Positions 1 through 10,229 of a stretch of 64,000 bases of DNA are shown here, piece by piece. Numbering within the stretch: the stretch's first letter is position 1; each line of letters starts with the position of its first letter. Origin of the DNA: Rhineura floridana (Eukaryota; Chordata; Lepidosauria; Squamata; Rhineuridae); contig NC_084489.1 of assembly GCF_030035675.1 (NCBI RefSeq), positions 80,776,270-80,840,269 on the forward strand, read 5' to 3'. The translations under genes were made by a program, and so were the position numbers. The notes under the pieces are model-generated. The model saw only the letters and a program-made list of their open reading frames with translations, was not told where the DNA came from and searched no databases.

Positions 1-573
1 ACAGTGACTTGCCCATTGCAAATATCTTTTTTGTTGGCAATCCTTTTTCTGAAACCTCAGGCCAGGAATCAGAGGACTGTGTCTGACTCAGCAGTAAGTC
101 ATCATTGCATGTATGCATGCACACACACACGCATATCATCCCTCACCACCTGATTGCTATTGGTTCGTAAAAAGATGCTGGGGCCATCTCGCATGACTGC
201 AGCTGTCCTTCCCTGCGAAGGCGAGAGGCATCCAAGAAATCTTTGCATCCCACTTGGCAGGGATTATCAAATGACACCTCAGGCTAAAAGTGATCCCTTG
301 GCAGGAACACGAAGTTCAGGTCCCAGTGACCCTTGTTGCAAAGCATTACCCCCTCACTCACGCATGTCCCCCACAAACTCCACAAACCACCTCAAAAACT
401 TTTTTGTTCAGTTTCATGGAATGAAAGGAAAAACAATCATTATTATATTGAACAAGCCAAATGCCCTCATCGTACAGGTTGGTTTGAAGGTGGATTCAGG
501 CCTGGGCTAACGTTCATGCAGCACTATTCAACAAAGAGACTACTGAACACAAGGGGAGAACTTGAGACCCAGA
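1..573. other. Intergenic, no gene seen
   Basis: I see no coding exon or confident repeat here. A short CA run lies near 119-132. Two overlapping open frames of 118 and 87 codons show no recognisable domain and are probably chance. Confidence 0.5.
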
Positions 574-752
574 GTGGGACCACAGCTCAGCATTAGATCA
601 CCTGCTTTGCATTCAGACAAAAAAGGTCTCAGATGCTGTTCTCAGCATCACCCATTAAAGAGCTCAGGTAGCAGGTGATGGGGAAAGACCTCCTCTGTTT
701 GACACCCTGGAGAGCTGCTGCCAGTTAGGGTACACAATATTAAGGGTAATAT
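574..752 (+). repeat. tRNA-derived SINE, diverged
   Basis: The head CACAGCTCAGCATTAGATCACC resembles the A-box of a tRNA (usual form GCTCAGTGGTAGAGCA). It is followed by a degraded B-box region and the body motif GGAGAGCTGCTGCCAGTTAG, seen in other copies in this window (2026-2840, 47404-47570, 57245-57450). The copy is old and lacks the usual 3' end. Confidence 0.7.
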
Positions 753-1568
753 TTAATTTAGTATATGACAGCTTTGCAGGTTTAACTGAAGGCAGGCTTC
801 TCCAGAGAGGTGCCCTCCAGGTGTTTTGAACTATAGGCTCATCTAAATGGGAGCATTTCTTTGTAGGAAATACACTGCATTCACCTTTGCTTTTCATTTG
901 CATCATCCGCAGTTGCTGCTCAAAAGTTAGCTGCCAATCGCTTTTTCCCACTCACACAAGCAGGTATTCCTCTGGGGAGGATTAGTCTTGCTTTTTCCTT
1001 CTGGCTCCACTCTCTAATTATACATTTCCACTCCTCTGATTGCTAAGGTAACCAAGCATGCTCAGTCTGTTCTACCAGCTGCAGTTAGGTTCCTTTAAAA
1101 ACAAACAGAAGTGTAAATATCTATGTTTTCCCTGGTAGGATACAGCTGAAATACAAATATTTGTTTGAGCAAAGTTATGCTTTTGTGCACAAGTCAGGGG
1201 AAAAAGAAAATAAAGGCACCATTTCCAGCAACATAAAAAAGGCCAGCAGAATGGAGGAGAGCAACCAGAAGTTGCTTGTCAGCCTACAGGAAATAAAATG
1301 AATGAAGGGAGGAGGAGGGAATGGATGTGGAGAGGGGAATGATTGACACACCCACCTAAAAAAATTGGAGCAAAGCATCTGGAAGCACTAGAGATACAGA
1401 GTGAAGATTTTTTCCTTCCCTTTTCATATTATCAGCAGATGGGGTTAGTATGGGTTTACAGTGGGGTTAGTATGGGTTTACAGTGACAGCTTCTGCTTGC
1501 CAGTAAAGTCATGTGACCATGCAAATTTAAAGGGGTCAGTACCAAATTCACAGTAAACCACCACGTAG
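753..1568. other. Intergenic, no gene seen
   Basis: Unique-looking AT-rich sequence. A perfect tandem duplication of 22 bp (GGGGTTAGTATGGGTTTACAGT) lies at 1441-1462 and 1463-1484. Part of 780-870 (GCCCTCCAGGTGTTTTG) resembles a half of the palindromic MITE family found elsewhere here. Confidence 0.5.
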
Positions 1569-1672
1569 ATGAGCCCTACAACTCCCATCGTCCTTGATCA
1601 TGGCCATGATGGCTAAGGATGATGGGAGTTGTAGTCCAAGACATCTGGAGGGCATGAGGCTGGGAACAACTA
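1569..1672. repeat. Palindromic hAT-like MITE (family A), partial
   Basis: Contains CTACAACTCCCATC and, after a short loop, GATGGGAGTTGTAGTCCA. These are the paired inner arms of the commonest foldback family in this window. The outer ends are degraded. Confidence 0.7.
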
Positions 1673-2025
1673 ATCAAAGGGCTAGAGAACTACAGTGGAC
1701 TATGTGTAGTTAGGCCTCAGAGGCCTACTTAGGTACAATGTGCAGCCCCAGGTCAGCCCCTATGACTGCCAGGCATTATGAAGCTTCTATTAAGACTACC
1801 TCTCTTTGCAGAAACAAGATGGAAACATTTGAATCATGCTGGAATTAAACATGGCTGTTTTACACATTCCACATGAAAGGCCCCAAGGAAACGTCTTCAG
1901 GAGCTTTGGACTTCTATCCCTCAGAACAGCAGGCTCCCATCTGCATCAGAAATCACTTTTGCTGCTGCAGAGTGTTTGGCATTGGGGGAAGAGTGAAAAG
2001 AGTTTGGTTTAGTGGAACAGAGGTC

Positions 2026-2840
2026 TCATAGGAACCTAGGATGCTATCTTACACTGAGTCAGACCATTGGTCCATGTAGATCACTGACTGTCAGCAGCTC
2101 TCCAGGGTTGCAAGCAAGTGTTGACCCTCGGCTCTCCCTTCAGGGGCAGGAAGGGGGGAGGCATGAGTTGCAGGTGCGTCAGCTGTCAGAGGGCACGGAA
2201 GACCCAGGAATTATTGAGTCTGAGCAGGACCTTGGGAGAGGAAGCGAGCCTGAATTTGAGCCAATTCCCACTGATAGCGCGCTCTCCAGTTGTCGCAGAG
2301 GAGCCGTTGGGGGAAGCTCAGGAGAATGTGCCAACTCCTCCCTCGCCAAGCAGTTCTCAGGATGCCGCCAGTGTGACGCAGCCTCCTGACCTCGAGCCTA
2401 CTCTGGAGCAGGTGTCTTCCGATGAACCATTGGAAACATGCCCCCTGTCGCCTCGCTCCCGCCGCCATGAGAAGCGGACAGGGCAGAGACAGGACTTGCG
2501 AAGGAGTCAGAGATTACGCTCGAAAACGTTCCCTACTTAAGCTGGCAGCGCACGGGGTGTGTGTGTTGCTGAGTCAACTTCCTTCATTCGCCGCAGAGCA
2601 TGTCTAGAGTGTAGTTAGGGACTCTAAGTGAGTTAGTGTAGGTTTTTCTATGAAGCACAATGCCTTTGATGTATCCATTACTTTAATAAAACAAGATTTA
2701 ATTGCACCTGCGTCTCAGTCTCGTGGTTCCAGCTCTGGACGGGACAGCAAGGGTCTCTCCCAGCCCTACCTGGAGACACCAGGTTACTGAACCTAGAACC
2801 TTCTTCATGCAAGGCAGATGCTCTACCACTGAGATACGGC
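2026..2840 (-). repeat. tRNA-derived SINE split by a solo LTR
   Basis: The right part carries, on the minus strand, the tRNA-like head (ATCTCAGTGGTAGAGCATCT at about 2818-2837) and the Pol III B-box region. The left part carries the tail (GAGTCAGACCATTGGTCC on the plus strand). The two halves are separated by the LTR at 2119-2746 and rejoin across a 5-bp target duplication. The SINE is therefore older than the LTR. Confidence 0.85.
2119..2746 (+). mobile_element. Solo LTR (LTR retrotransposon or ERV fossil)
   Basis: A 628-bp unit begins TG and ends CA. It is flanked by the identical 5-bp sequence GCAAG (2114-2118 and 2747-2751) and sits inside a SINE. An AATAAA polyadenylation signal lies at about 2684, towards its right end. 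No internal region or second LTR is present, so it looks like the product of LTR-LTR recombination. Its GC-rich left half differs from the surrounding AT-rich DNA. The perfect target duplication suggests modest age. Family (Gypsy or ERV) cannot be decided by eye. Confidence 0.82.
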
Positions 2841-2841
2841 T

Positions 2842-3030
2842 AGTGGTGGCTGGTGGCTCCATTTCAGTGGGGCAGTAGAACCCGCTCCAGCTTTTAGTCT
2901 AAACTTTCAAGGAGCGGTCCAGGTGCTGAAAACTATTCCCAAAATAGGTTTAGCACATTGGACAGCTCCTTCAAAGTTTGTACTAAAACAGAGCAGATTC
3001 CACTCCGCTGACATGGAGCGACCAGACACC
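2842..3030. repeat. Palindromic MITE (family C)
   Basis: The left arm GTGGCTGGTGGCTCCATTTC pairs with the right arm GACATGGAGCGACCAGACACC, with inner arms around GGAGCGGTCC and GGACAGCTCC. The same family recurs at 36440-36600, 41195-41335 and 63068-63170. Probably a non-autonomous hAT relative. Confidence 0.7.
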
Positions 3031-3535
3031 ATTGTATACAGCCCATCCTGGGGATTCTGTCTCTCCAAAGGATCATGGCCCAAAGTTAGGATTTTTTTCT
3101 CCAGTAAAAAGTAGATTTTTTTCATATCGTGGGTGAAAGCTCTACTTGTCTTCAACTCCACACAACCTCCGCTGCCTGACCGTAAACATTTCCCTCATAT
3201 TCCTATAAGTAGCTTAACTATATCCAGTCAAACACAAAACCAGACAAAAGGGATTAAAATATTATCCCAAGGCAAGGAGAAAATTGAAGGCATTTACCTG
3301 AAATCCATACTGAGCTAGCATCTCTATCTCTGTTGTGCTGGTGGAGCAGCCTCTTTCTCTACTGCACAAGCTGTCGTGAGGGTGCTGCGCTTAAGTAGAG
3401 TCCACGGGTATTTAGCTACAAAGAGAACTGGTCGGCAGCACAGTAGCTGTCATCCAGTAACAACAAGGCCTCATTCTCCTCAGCTGTTAACACAGCCACA
3501 AGACAGCGCCAGCTTATGAGATTTTTCTCCCTACA
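3031..3535. other. Intergenic, no gene seen
   Basis: No exon, recognised repeat or RNA gene seen. Confidence 0.45.
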
Positions 3536-3677
3536 CCAAGGATGAGGAACCTGTGTCCTTCCAGATGCTGTTGGACTCCAACTCCCATCAGCTCAGCCAG
3601 CATAGCCAGTAGTCATGGATCATGGGAGGTGGAGTCCAACAGCATCTGGAGGGCCTCAGGTTTCCCCATCCCTGCCC
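3536..3677. repeat. Palindromic hAT-like MITE (family A), nearly complete
   Basis: The ends GGATGAGGAACCTGTG and CTCAGGTTTCCCCATCC form terminal inverted repeats. The inner arms TTGGACTCCAACTCCCATCA and the matching right arm form the long hairpin typical of this family. Confidence 0.8.
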
Positions 3678-4061
3678 TCTACACTGAGGGGGGTTGCATG
3701 CATTACAACATGTGGCTGAGAACGTAAGGAGAACATAAAAGTCTAAGAACCACAGGCCTATCTAAGGTTGCATCCTGTTTCCCGCAGTGCCCCAGCATAT
3801 AGCTATAATGTCGGGGGCAAAGTACCAACACTTGTAACAAGGAATCTGGACCAGTGGTGGGCGATTGGCAGAAAGGCAGCCTACTCTTCCCTTGCTGATT
3901 CCCTCTTTAGTAACTACTTGTTCATTTTTCTTTACTTCCGCCCTTCTCTTTGTTAACCAGAGATGCAAGTCTCATGGCTCTACAATGGCCACGTGTATGC
4001 CTGTAGCTCAAAAGCAGGACATGAGGGCAAGTGAGCACTCCCACTGTTCTTCTCCATTGAC
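3678..4061. other. Intergenic, no gene seen
   Basis: Nothing recognised. Confidence 0.4.
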
Positions 4062-4440
4062 TATAATCCGCTATGAATTTGTCCAATTCTCTTTGAAAGC
4101 CTTCTGCATTAGTGGCCATGAATTTCATAGTTTAACCAGGTCCATTCGGGCAAATGGGGCATTGCTCAGACAGCCCCCCACGTACTTGTCTGCCTTATGT
4201 ACAACCAGTCTAAGCAGGGAGGAGGATGGGGACAAAACTAGAATGAGTTGGCTTCGCCTGTCATTGGCTATGGCGCCACCTACTGTTGGGGATCCCTGCA
4301 TTCCACCCCACCAGTCCAGCCGCTACTGAGTTTGTGCTGAATTTACTTTACCATGTGATGTGTGAAGAAGTCCTTCCTCTTGTCTGTTCTGAACCTGCCA
4401 CAGAGAAACAAGTGGCTTATGTTTCCATGTTGCATCACAC
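4062..4440 (-). repeat. CR1-like LINE 3' fragment, interrupted
   Basis: 4062-4137 (ATGAATTTGTCCAATTCTC through TTTCATAGTTTAACC) and 4335-4440 (ATGTGTGAAGAAGTCCTTCC, TTGTCTGTTCTGAACC) are consecutive pieces of the same squamate CR1-like element in reverse orientation. About 197 bp of unrelated sequence (4138-4334) separates them and is probably an insertion of unknown type. Confidence 0.65.
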
Positions 4441-4711
4441 ATTGACTCATCCCAGAAGAGGGATCACTCCTGTGGATCCCACAAATCTTCTATGATGTGG
4501 GTAGATTGATGTACAAGTTCAGTTTCTGAGAATAAAAAAAAAACCCAGAGCTTAGGACTCACTTGTGAACACAGGTACTACTTGACCACACATTTTGTCA
4601 CACTTCTGCAACCAGTGAACAAAGCGGGTTACAATCACATGCTTGTAATTCACTCCACTGTACATGTACTGATACAGTATGATTGACGACTCTGTAGTTG
4701 GGATAATAAAA
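4441..4711. other. Intergenic, no gene seen
   Basis: Nothing recognised. Confidence 0.4.
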
Positions 4712-4835
4712 AAATGCTGGTCGGGCTACATCTGGAATACTGTGAACAGTTCAGGGCACCATATTTCAAAAAGGACATTGACAAAGTAGAATGTGCCTAG
4801 GTGAGGGTGATCAAGGTTTGCCTGACACGGAAAAC
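4712..4835 (+). repeat. CR1-like LINE ORF2 fragment
   Basis: The string ACATCTGGAATACTGTGAAC, followed by CAGTTCAGGGCACC and TTTCAAAAAGGACATTGACA, corresponds to the well-known LEYC..QFWAP..KKDI stretch near the end of CR1-type reverse transcriptase ORFs. Diverged and short. Confidence 0.65.
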
Positions 4836-5964
4836 ATCTGTGGCATGGCGAGGGTGCTGCTTTCATGCCCTATCTAAACTTCCCAGGGTCACTTGCTGCA
4901 GCCCACTCTTGGAAACAGAATGATGGGGTAGGTCGGGGTGGGGACACTTGTCCAGCCCAAGGGCCACATTTCCTTCTGGGCAACTTTCCTGGGTCCACCT
5001 ACCAGTGGCGGATGGGGCCGGACACAGCAGCTGGGAGAGTAACAAAGGTGAGTTTTCCTTTTGTACAGTTGGCTAGCTACTGCACCCTCTCTTTCACACC
5101 CCTCGGTGTCCTCCATCCAGGCAAGCAAGCAGCGTCCTCAGAGTTCAAGGACATATTGTTGCATGCCACCCCAATTGCCGAGCGATGAGAGATTTCCAGG
5201 GGTCCTTGCGCTTACCTAGGGGTTTGATTTCCTTGGAAAGAAGGTCAGCAGAGTCTACGATGTCTTTATGGTTTATCTATTCACACACATTCCAACCTGA
5301 GTTTAAGATGGAGGGGTTCAAAGCATCAGCAGTCCAAGAGATCTTTCTTTTTCTAGCAGACTTACAGGAGGCATCCTAAAGCCGGGGTGCAGGGAGCCAG
5401 CCTCTCTGCCTGTCTCCAGTCCAAGGCCTTTTCTCAGACTCAACTAAAAACACAAACCTCTCTTTTGGCCTCAGGAGATGTGGGGGGGGGGCTCTCCTGA
5501 GGAGCTTCAATAACAATAGATTTATCTAGCCCATTCACCAGTTAATAGGCACTCCATAGACCCATTAGCCCACCTGCCCACTTTATTAGATTAACAAAAG
5601 AGACTCATCTGACCAGGGGAGCAAGTTTCTCACCTCCAGGTGCAGCGTTCCAAATCAGAGGCTGGAAGGGGGCTCATAGAAATCATCTATCTCAACCCCC
5701 AAACCCATAACAATAAGTTACCTAAGCAAAAACCCTCAAGGAAGGGGCAAAGCATAGGACCAAGGAGGAGCGTAGCTTGGGAGAGTCCTGAGGGCCAGGC
5801 AAAGAGGCCTGGAGAGCTGCCTTTGGCCCTGGGGCCTGTGGTTCTCCCAGCTGGAGCCCACTGGGATTTAGCAGAATACCTTTATAAGCTCTAATGAACA
5901 AATGCACCCCTTCACTGGGATCATATAAAGAGGAGAAAAACTAATGGGGAGCAAATGGGGAGTA
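4836..5964. other. Intergenic, no gene seen
   Basis: About 1.1 kb without a supported gene or classified repeat. A G run lies at about 5482-5490. The open frames here overlap on both strands without domain content. Confidence 0.4.
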
Positions 5965-6440
5965 GAATGGCTATTTATTATAATAATAATAAATAAAAAA
6001 AATAAAATTTTATTTGTGAGTCGCCTATCTGGCCGAGTTAACGGCCACTCTAGGCGACGTACAATAACACAATAAATACAACATATGAATAAAAAAACAG
6101 TCAATAATTAATCTAAAACCAGCCTTCCAATTAATAACATCATAAAAACTAATCCACCCCAAAAGCCCTATAGGCCTGCCTGAATAGCCAGGTCTTCAAG
6201 GCCCGGCGAAAACCCATCAGGGAGGGGGCATGTCGAAGGTCAAAAGGAAGGGAATTCCAGAGGGTGGGGGCCACAATCGAGAATGCCCTCTCTCTGGTCC
6301 GCACCAGCCTAGCTGTCTTAACTGGCGGGACCGAGAGAAGGTCTTGTGAGGCAGATCTCGTCAGGCAGCATAATTGGTGATGCTGGAGGCGCTCCTTCAG
6401 ATAAACTGATATCCAGCTTTTCCTCTCAGAGGGCACAGAG
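5965..6440 (-). repeat. L2-like LINE 3' end with ORF2 C-terminal remnant
   Basis: Minus-strand translation at 6436-6149 gives RERAFSIVAPTLWNSLP followed by a D-LRHAPSL segment and LKTWLF. This is the conserved C-terminal tail of L2/CR1-group reverse-transcriptase proteins. The 3' UTR ends in a TAA-rich tail at about 5965-6000. Open over 95 codons, so comparatively young for this class, but 5'-truncated. Confidence 0.85.
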
Positions 6441-6524
6441 AGGCTTACACGGATCTATCGTGTGTCCCCCTGTCCCTGAAGGTGAAGTCACAGCTGATGG
6501 GAATAAGAGACAGGGCCTTCTCAC

Positions 6525-7037
6525 TGTTGGAATTGGCAACGACATTTAATTAGTACGCATTGTATTGAGAAGGAAAAGCCACTAAATGTGTCTTAGCCCA
6601 GGAAATTTAAGGGCAGAGTCACCCTCCCTGTTCTGCCAGTTCCACCCTCCCTGTTCTGCCAGTTCCAGTGCATCTCCACCTCTCTCTTCTGAAAATGGGG
6701 GCACACAATGCTAGTCAAATCCCGCCCCTTTTCACTGTAAAGCTTGGTGGGAGCAGCTTGAGTGTTTGTTTTTTAAATCAGCTTCAAAGAGATTTTGCAA
6801 CTGATTGGCAGATCAGCTTGTTCCCCCTTCAGGTGTGGCCAATGGAAATGCTTTGGGGTAGGCGACCAGTGCGCTCACAGCTTAAGTGTCTTGTTGAGTT
6901 GTGAGTTTAGTTCCTCTTTCTCCCTTTACTGCTTGCTTCTTGCTGTAACCAGCTATGGCCGGTGATTCTAAGTAAAAGATCCCTGCTTAAACCTTATCTG
7001 CCTTCCTTGTGGTGAGACAGAAACCTACACTGCCACA
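6525..7037 (+). mobile_element. Second solo LTR (LTR retroelement fossil)
   Basis: A 513-bp unit starts TGTTGG and ends CCACA. It is flanked by CTCAC (6520-6524) and CTCAG (7038-7042), a 5-bp target duplication with one difference, and interrupts an L2 reading frame exactly there. It contains a perfect 23-bp tandem duplication (ACCCTCCCTGTTCTGCCAGT plus TCC) at 6621-6643 and 6644-6666. No internal region remains. It is not obviously related to the LTR at 2119-2746. Confidence 0.7.
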
Positions 7038-7275
7038 CTCAGTAGCTGCACCAGTATTGTGGAACATTTTACCTCATGAAGCATGAATGGCTCCTATCTC
7101 TGGCTGCTTTTCCCCAGTTAATAAAGACATTTTTATTCTGGGAAGCTTTTGCCTATGCGTCTGTGGCAAAGGTTATACTTTATTTGTAGTCTCTGCTTTT
7201 GCTGCATTTTAATGTTGTTTTTATTGGTGTGTTTTAATGCATTGCAATTGCAATGTGATCTTACATTGTTCTAAA

Positions 7276-7507
7276 AAATGGAAATGGACTGCCTTCAAGT
7301 CGATCCCAACTTATAGCGACCCTGTGAATAGGGTTTTCATGGTAAGCGGTATTCAGAGGGGGTTTACCATTGCCTCCCTCTGAGGCTGAGAGGCAGTGAC
7401 TGGCCCAAGGTCACCCCGTGAACTTCATGGCTGTGTGGGGATTCGAACCCTGGTCTCCCAAGGTTGTAGTCCAACACTTTAACCACTATGCCACCCTGTT
7501 GTTCTAA
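7276..7507 (-). repeat. tRNA-headed squamate SINE (BovB-associated type)
   Basis: Minus strand reads a tRNA-like head (CATAGTGGTTAAAGTGTTGG, with a B-box like GGGTTCGAATCC). It continues into the body GTCACTGCCTCTCAGCCTCA, GGCAATGGTAAACCCCCTCT and the tail CGACTTGAAGGCAGTCC. The flanking TTGTTCTAA repeats (about 7266-7274 and 7499-7507) look like the target duplication inside the L2 tail. Confidence 0.9.
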
Positions 7508-7636
7508 GCTGCCCTGAATAGATATTGTGAGGGTGGGATAGAAATCTCTCTCTCTCCATCTAATATATATGCAGATCTCCCCACCCAATTAGCTTCAACT
7601 GTACGATTGTATGGGTATGTGGTTCCCCCACACCAG

Positions 7637-7765
7637 GTATGGGACAGCCTGTGGCCCTGCAGATGTTGTTGGACTACAACTCTCACCAGCCTCACCCAGC
7701 CATGGCCATTGGCTGGGAATGATGGGAGTTGTAGCAACATAAAGAAGACCACAGGTTCCACTACC
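7637..7765. repeat. Palindromic hAT-like MITE (family A)
   Basis: Arms GATGTTGTTGGACTACAACT and AATGATGGGAGTTGTAGCAA pair, with outer ends GGACAGCCTGTGG and CCACAGGTTCC. Confidence 0.8.
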
Positions 7766-9109
7766 CCTATTTTCTGCCATTAGCTTACTGATCCAAATGA
7801 CAGCAACTTCTCTTAAGACTTCCTTGTCGAGATATGCCATGCATCATCAGCATGGGAGATGCACATGCTAGTCAGATACTTAGAAGTTAAACCGGAGCAC
7901 TGTTTACCGAAGATCCGTTGATATGAGACGACATAGGGCGTTAGATATGGATGTCCTGAGCTTCAGATAGTTGGAAGGTCTTGGTAGCGAGGCATCCACT
8001 ATGTGCAACTGGGGTGTGAACATTCTCTCCCAACACTTGTTCATGCTTCAGACACCTGCCTGGCTTTGCTCAGATATGTGGCACCCAAGAGCAGCTGATT
8101 CCACAACAGCTGCAAGGCAGAGGTCATGTGGGGTGTTCTGCATAGGACACTCCCTAAATCCGAGTGCCTCAGTGGTACACACTAAGATTTTGTCTGGCAG
8201 GTTTCTTTGGGGGGTTGACTGGTAAAGGTCCAAGCCAGGTTCCATGAATCAGACAAAAATGCAGGAACTGTTGGAACCCTTTTCAAGGACTGGGGTTTGT
8301 AAACAGGGTTTGTACTGAGACATGGGCCACGATAGACATGCAAAACTGTGACTGGGTCTGGAATATAAGATTAGGACTTGGCCCTGATGCCCAGCCTCCA
8401 AGAGGTCTTCTGTATCTTTAGAAGTTGTGCAGGGGGGAGGGAGAATTTCACGTTGTGGTTTTTCCCATTACAGTGTTGCAAGAAAACCTGCATTTGGCTG
8501 AATTTTCTCTTCTCTTAAAGATACAGAATCATTCTTAGGCCCTGAGCCTGGCAACCCTAGTAGGAACATAGGAAGCTGTGGGTAGGTTAGGCTGAGAGTT
8601 AGTGGCTGACCCAAGGCATTAAGTAAGCAAAAAAAAAAAAAAAAGGTGGGTAAAGTAAGTTTAAAAAATGTGAAATTGCACATGCTCAATGTATTTTTGT
8701 TGCTGTTTATTAAGGCCTTGACTGCATTTTTATACAGTTGTATATGTTCATATTAAATATATTTTGAAATATTTTAAAATATGTTATGTTGCCCAAATTT
8801 TGTTGTTTTTACTTTTGACTTGAGTTCTTTGCATGGTTTAGGGTTGACATTGGGGGAGAGCAGGGCTCTTGTGCCTTTAAGACCTGTGTGGCAGGCAGAA
8901 ATTAAACAAATTAAATTAAGCCTTTTCTAGTATGGAAATACAATAATGGGGGAAGCTTCACCTGTTGACATTCTGTCTTGTTAGGCATTATTATTATTGT
9001 CATATGGAGCTTCCTGAGCCAAATGCTGAAGAAGAGGCATTGTTGTATTCAGGTGGAACAAATGTCCTGGCATCAACCAGGCTCTGTTCACTACTCTGAG
9101 TGGTTTACT
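7766..9109. other. Intergenic, no gene seen
   Basis: No exon or classified repeat seen over 1.3 kb. A poly-A run lies at about 8629-8644. The longest open frames are 84 codons or less and featureless. Confidence 0.4.
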
Positions 9110-9215
9110 TTTATCTCCTTTCTTCCTTTCATTTCCTTTAAAAGTTGTTTATATTGCTGTAACCTGCCCTGGGACTTTCTGGTGAAGGGCAGGTAATAAA
9201 TATCCTCTCATAGCT
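9110..9215 (+). repeat. L2-like LINE 3' tail
   Basis: The string TGTAACCTGCCCTGGGACTT, followed by GGTGAAGGGCAGGTAATAAA, is the standard L2-type 3' terminus seen again at 21345-21410 and 61968-62012. Confidence 0.7.
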
Positions 9216-9265
9216 GTTGTTGTGATGAATAAAAAGTGACATTATTTAACACTGCATTATGTAGG

Positions 9266-9425
9266 TTCCAGGCTATGGTTTGAAGGCATATGAGGCCAGT
9301 ACCTTGCTGAAGCTAAGAAGGGTTAGGTCTGGTCAGTGCCTGGATGGGAGACTGCCTGAGAACCATATATAAGCCACCTTGGGTTTCTATGATGAACAGT
9401 AAGACAGGGTATAAATGTAATAAAT
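9266..9425 (+). repeat. 5S rRNA-derived SINE
   Basis: The segment GCTGAAGCTAAGAAGGGTTA, then CTGGTCAGTGCCTGGATGGG and AGACTGCCTGAGAACC, matches the internal promoter region of 5S rRNA (GGAAGCTAAGCAGGGTC, TTGGATGGGAGACCGCCTG). The tail (GCCACCTTGGGTTTC, GGTATAAATGTAATAAATAG) is L2-like. It is a mobile-element copy rather than a working 5S gene, because the 5' end and the terminator are not those of 5S RNA. Confidence 0.88.
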
Positions 9426-9735
9426 AGTGTTTTTTTTCAATCAACAGAGACTAAAATTACAACCTTTAGCATGTGGGGGTTGTGAAAACTTTTGAGCTTA
9501 CAAAGGTGGTCCCGTACTCGTAAAGGTTGGGAACAACTGAGTTAGGAAAAGTCTCGGAATGATGATGCATCAGTGGGTCAGATGATCCACTCCAACCCCT
9601 CTAAAAGCTTCCAGGACAGGTCAGGATTGCCCATTGGGCTGAGCAAACAAGACAATCTGATTTTTGTTCAAGCTACAGTAAGACCTTAACTTGAGAGGAT
9701 TCTGGTCTGATAACCACATGGAAGCATATAGGTGC
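9426..9735. other. Intergenic, no gene seen
   Basis: Nothing recognised. Confidence 0.4.
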
Positions 9736-10090
9736 CTGCACTCCAGGAAGCAAGAGGAAGATCAGCCTGGCCCCATCCATCAGCCAGAGAAAAAATAGCT
9801 GCAGGGAGTTTTTCTTCTCCCCAACCCCATGCCAGAAAGAACATTTGGATCCAATTGCCTGTTGCTATATGGGGACTTCACAGCAAAAAGATGCTGTGGC
9901 CTCTGTCATTGGCCAGGAAATCTAGGGCCACTGGGAGGCTGTACCTTCCGAACCTTCCAGCTCCCAGGAAGAACCTCACAGTAAATGGAAGACCAGCCAG
10001 GCCTTGTCCTTTGGCCAAAGAAAAAACAACTGCAGGGAGCTTGGGTTGTTTCCGCCCATCCTGCTTGAAAGAACACTTGGCTCCACACTG
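9736..10090 (+). repeat. Degenerate three-unit tandem repeat
   Basis: Three imperfect units of roughly 100-130 bp follow one another. In one plus-strand frame they read as similar segments centred on SAREKIAAGSFSSP, LARKSRATGRLYLP and LAKEKTTAGSLGCF, each followed by a P-x(0-4)-[RL]-K-[NE]-like end. The frame stays open for 143 codons across the array (9732-10163). I do not recognise the protein and treat this as an old minisatellite-like repeat. Confidence 0.55.
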
Positions 10091-10229
10091 TAGACCCAAA
10101 GGAAAGTTGTGTGTGTGTGTGCAAGAGAAGGAGAGTGTTTTGAGAATGGTTGTTTTACAATGACCTGATGCTTCTAAGGCAGGGTATACATCTTCAAGTG
10201 AAAGAAAGATCTCCCAGTTGCTGACCGTC

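Larger units (their letters stand above)
6480..7565 (+). repeat. L2-like LINE 3' end holding two nested insertions
   Basis: 6490-6524 encodes the start of a RDRAFS motif and 7038-7075 continues it as SVAAPVLWNILP, so the element was split by the LTR at 6525-7037. Its 3' UTR runs on to about 7274 and resumes after a SINE at 7508-7565 (GCTGCCCTGAATAGATATTG, GGGTGGGATAGAAA). Order of events: L2 first, LTR and SINE later. Confidence 0.8.

Noticed and set aside
2118-2540. 140-codon and 125-codon open frames at 2012-2540 as a gene
   Set aside because: They lie across a SINE and inside the solo LTR, whose boundaries are fixed by a target duplication. No domain is visible.
7276-7507. tRNA genes at SINE heads
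   Set aside because: No cloverleaf-compatible acceptor stem or terminator follows the A and B boxes. The sequence continues into SINE bodies.
9266-9425. Functional 5S rRNA gene
   Set aside because: Only the internal region matches 5S. The ends and an L2-like tail show it is a SINE, as does the copy at 62041.
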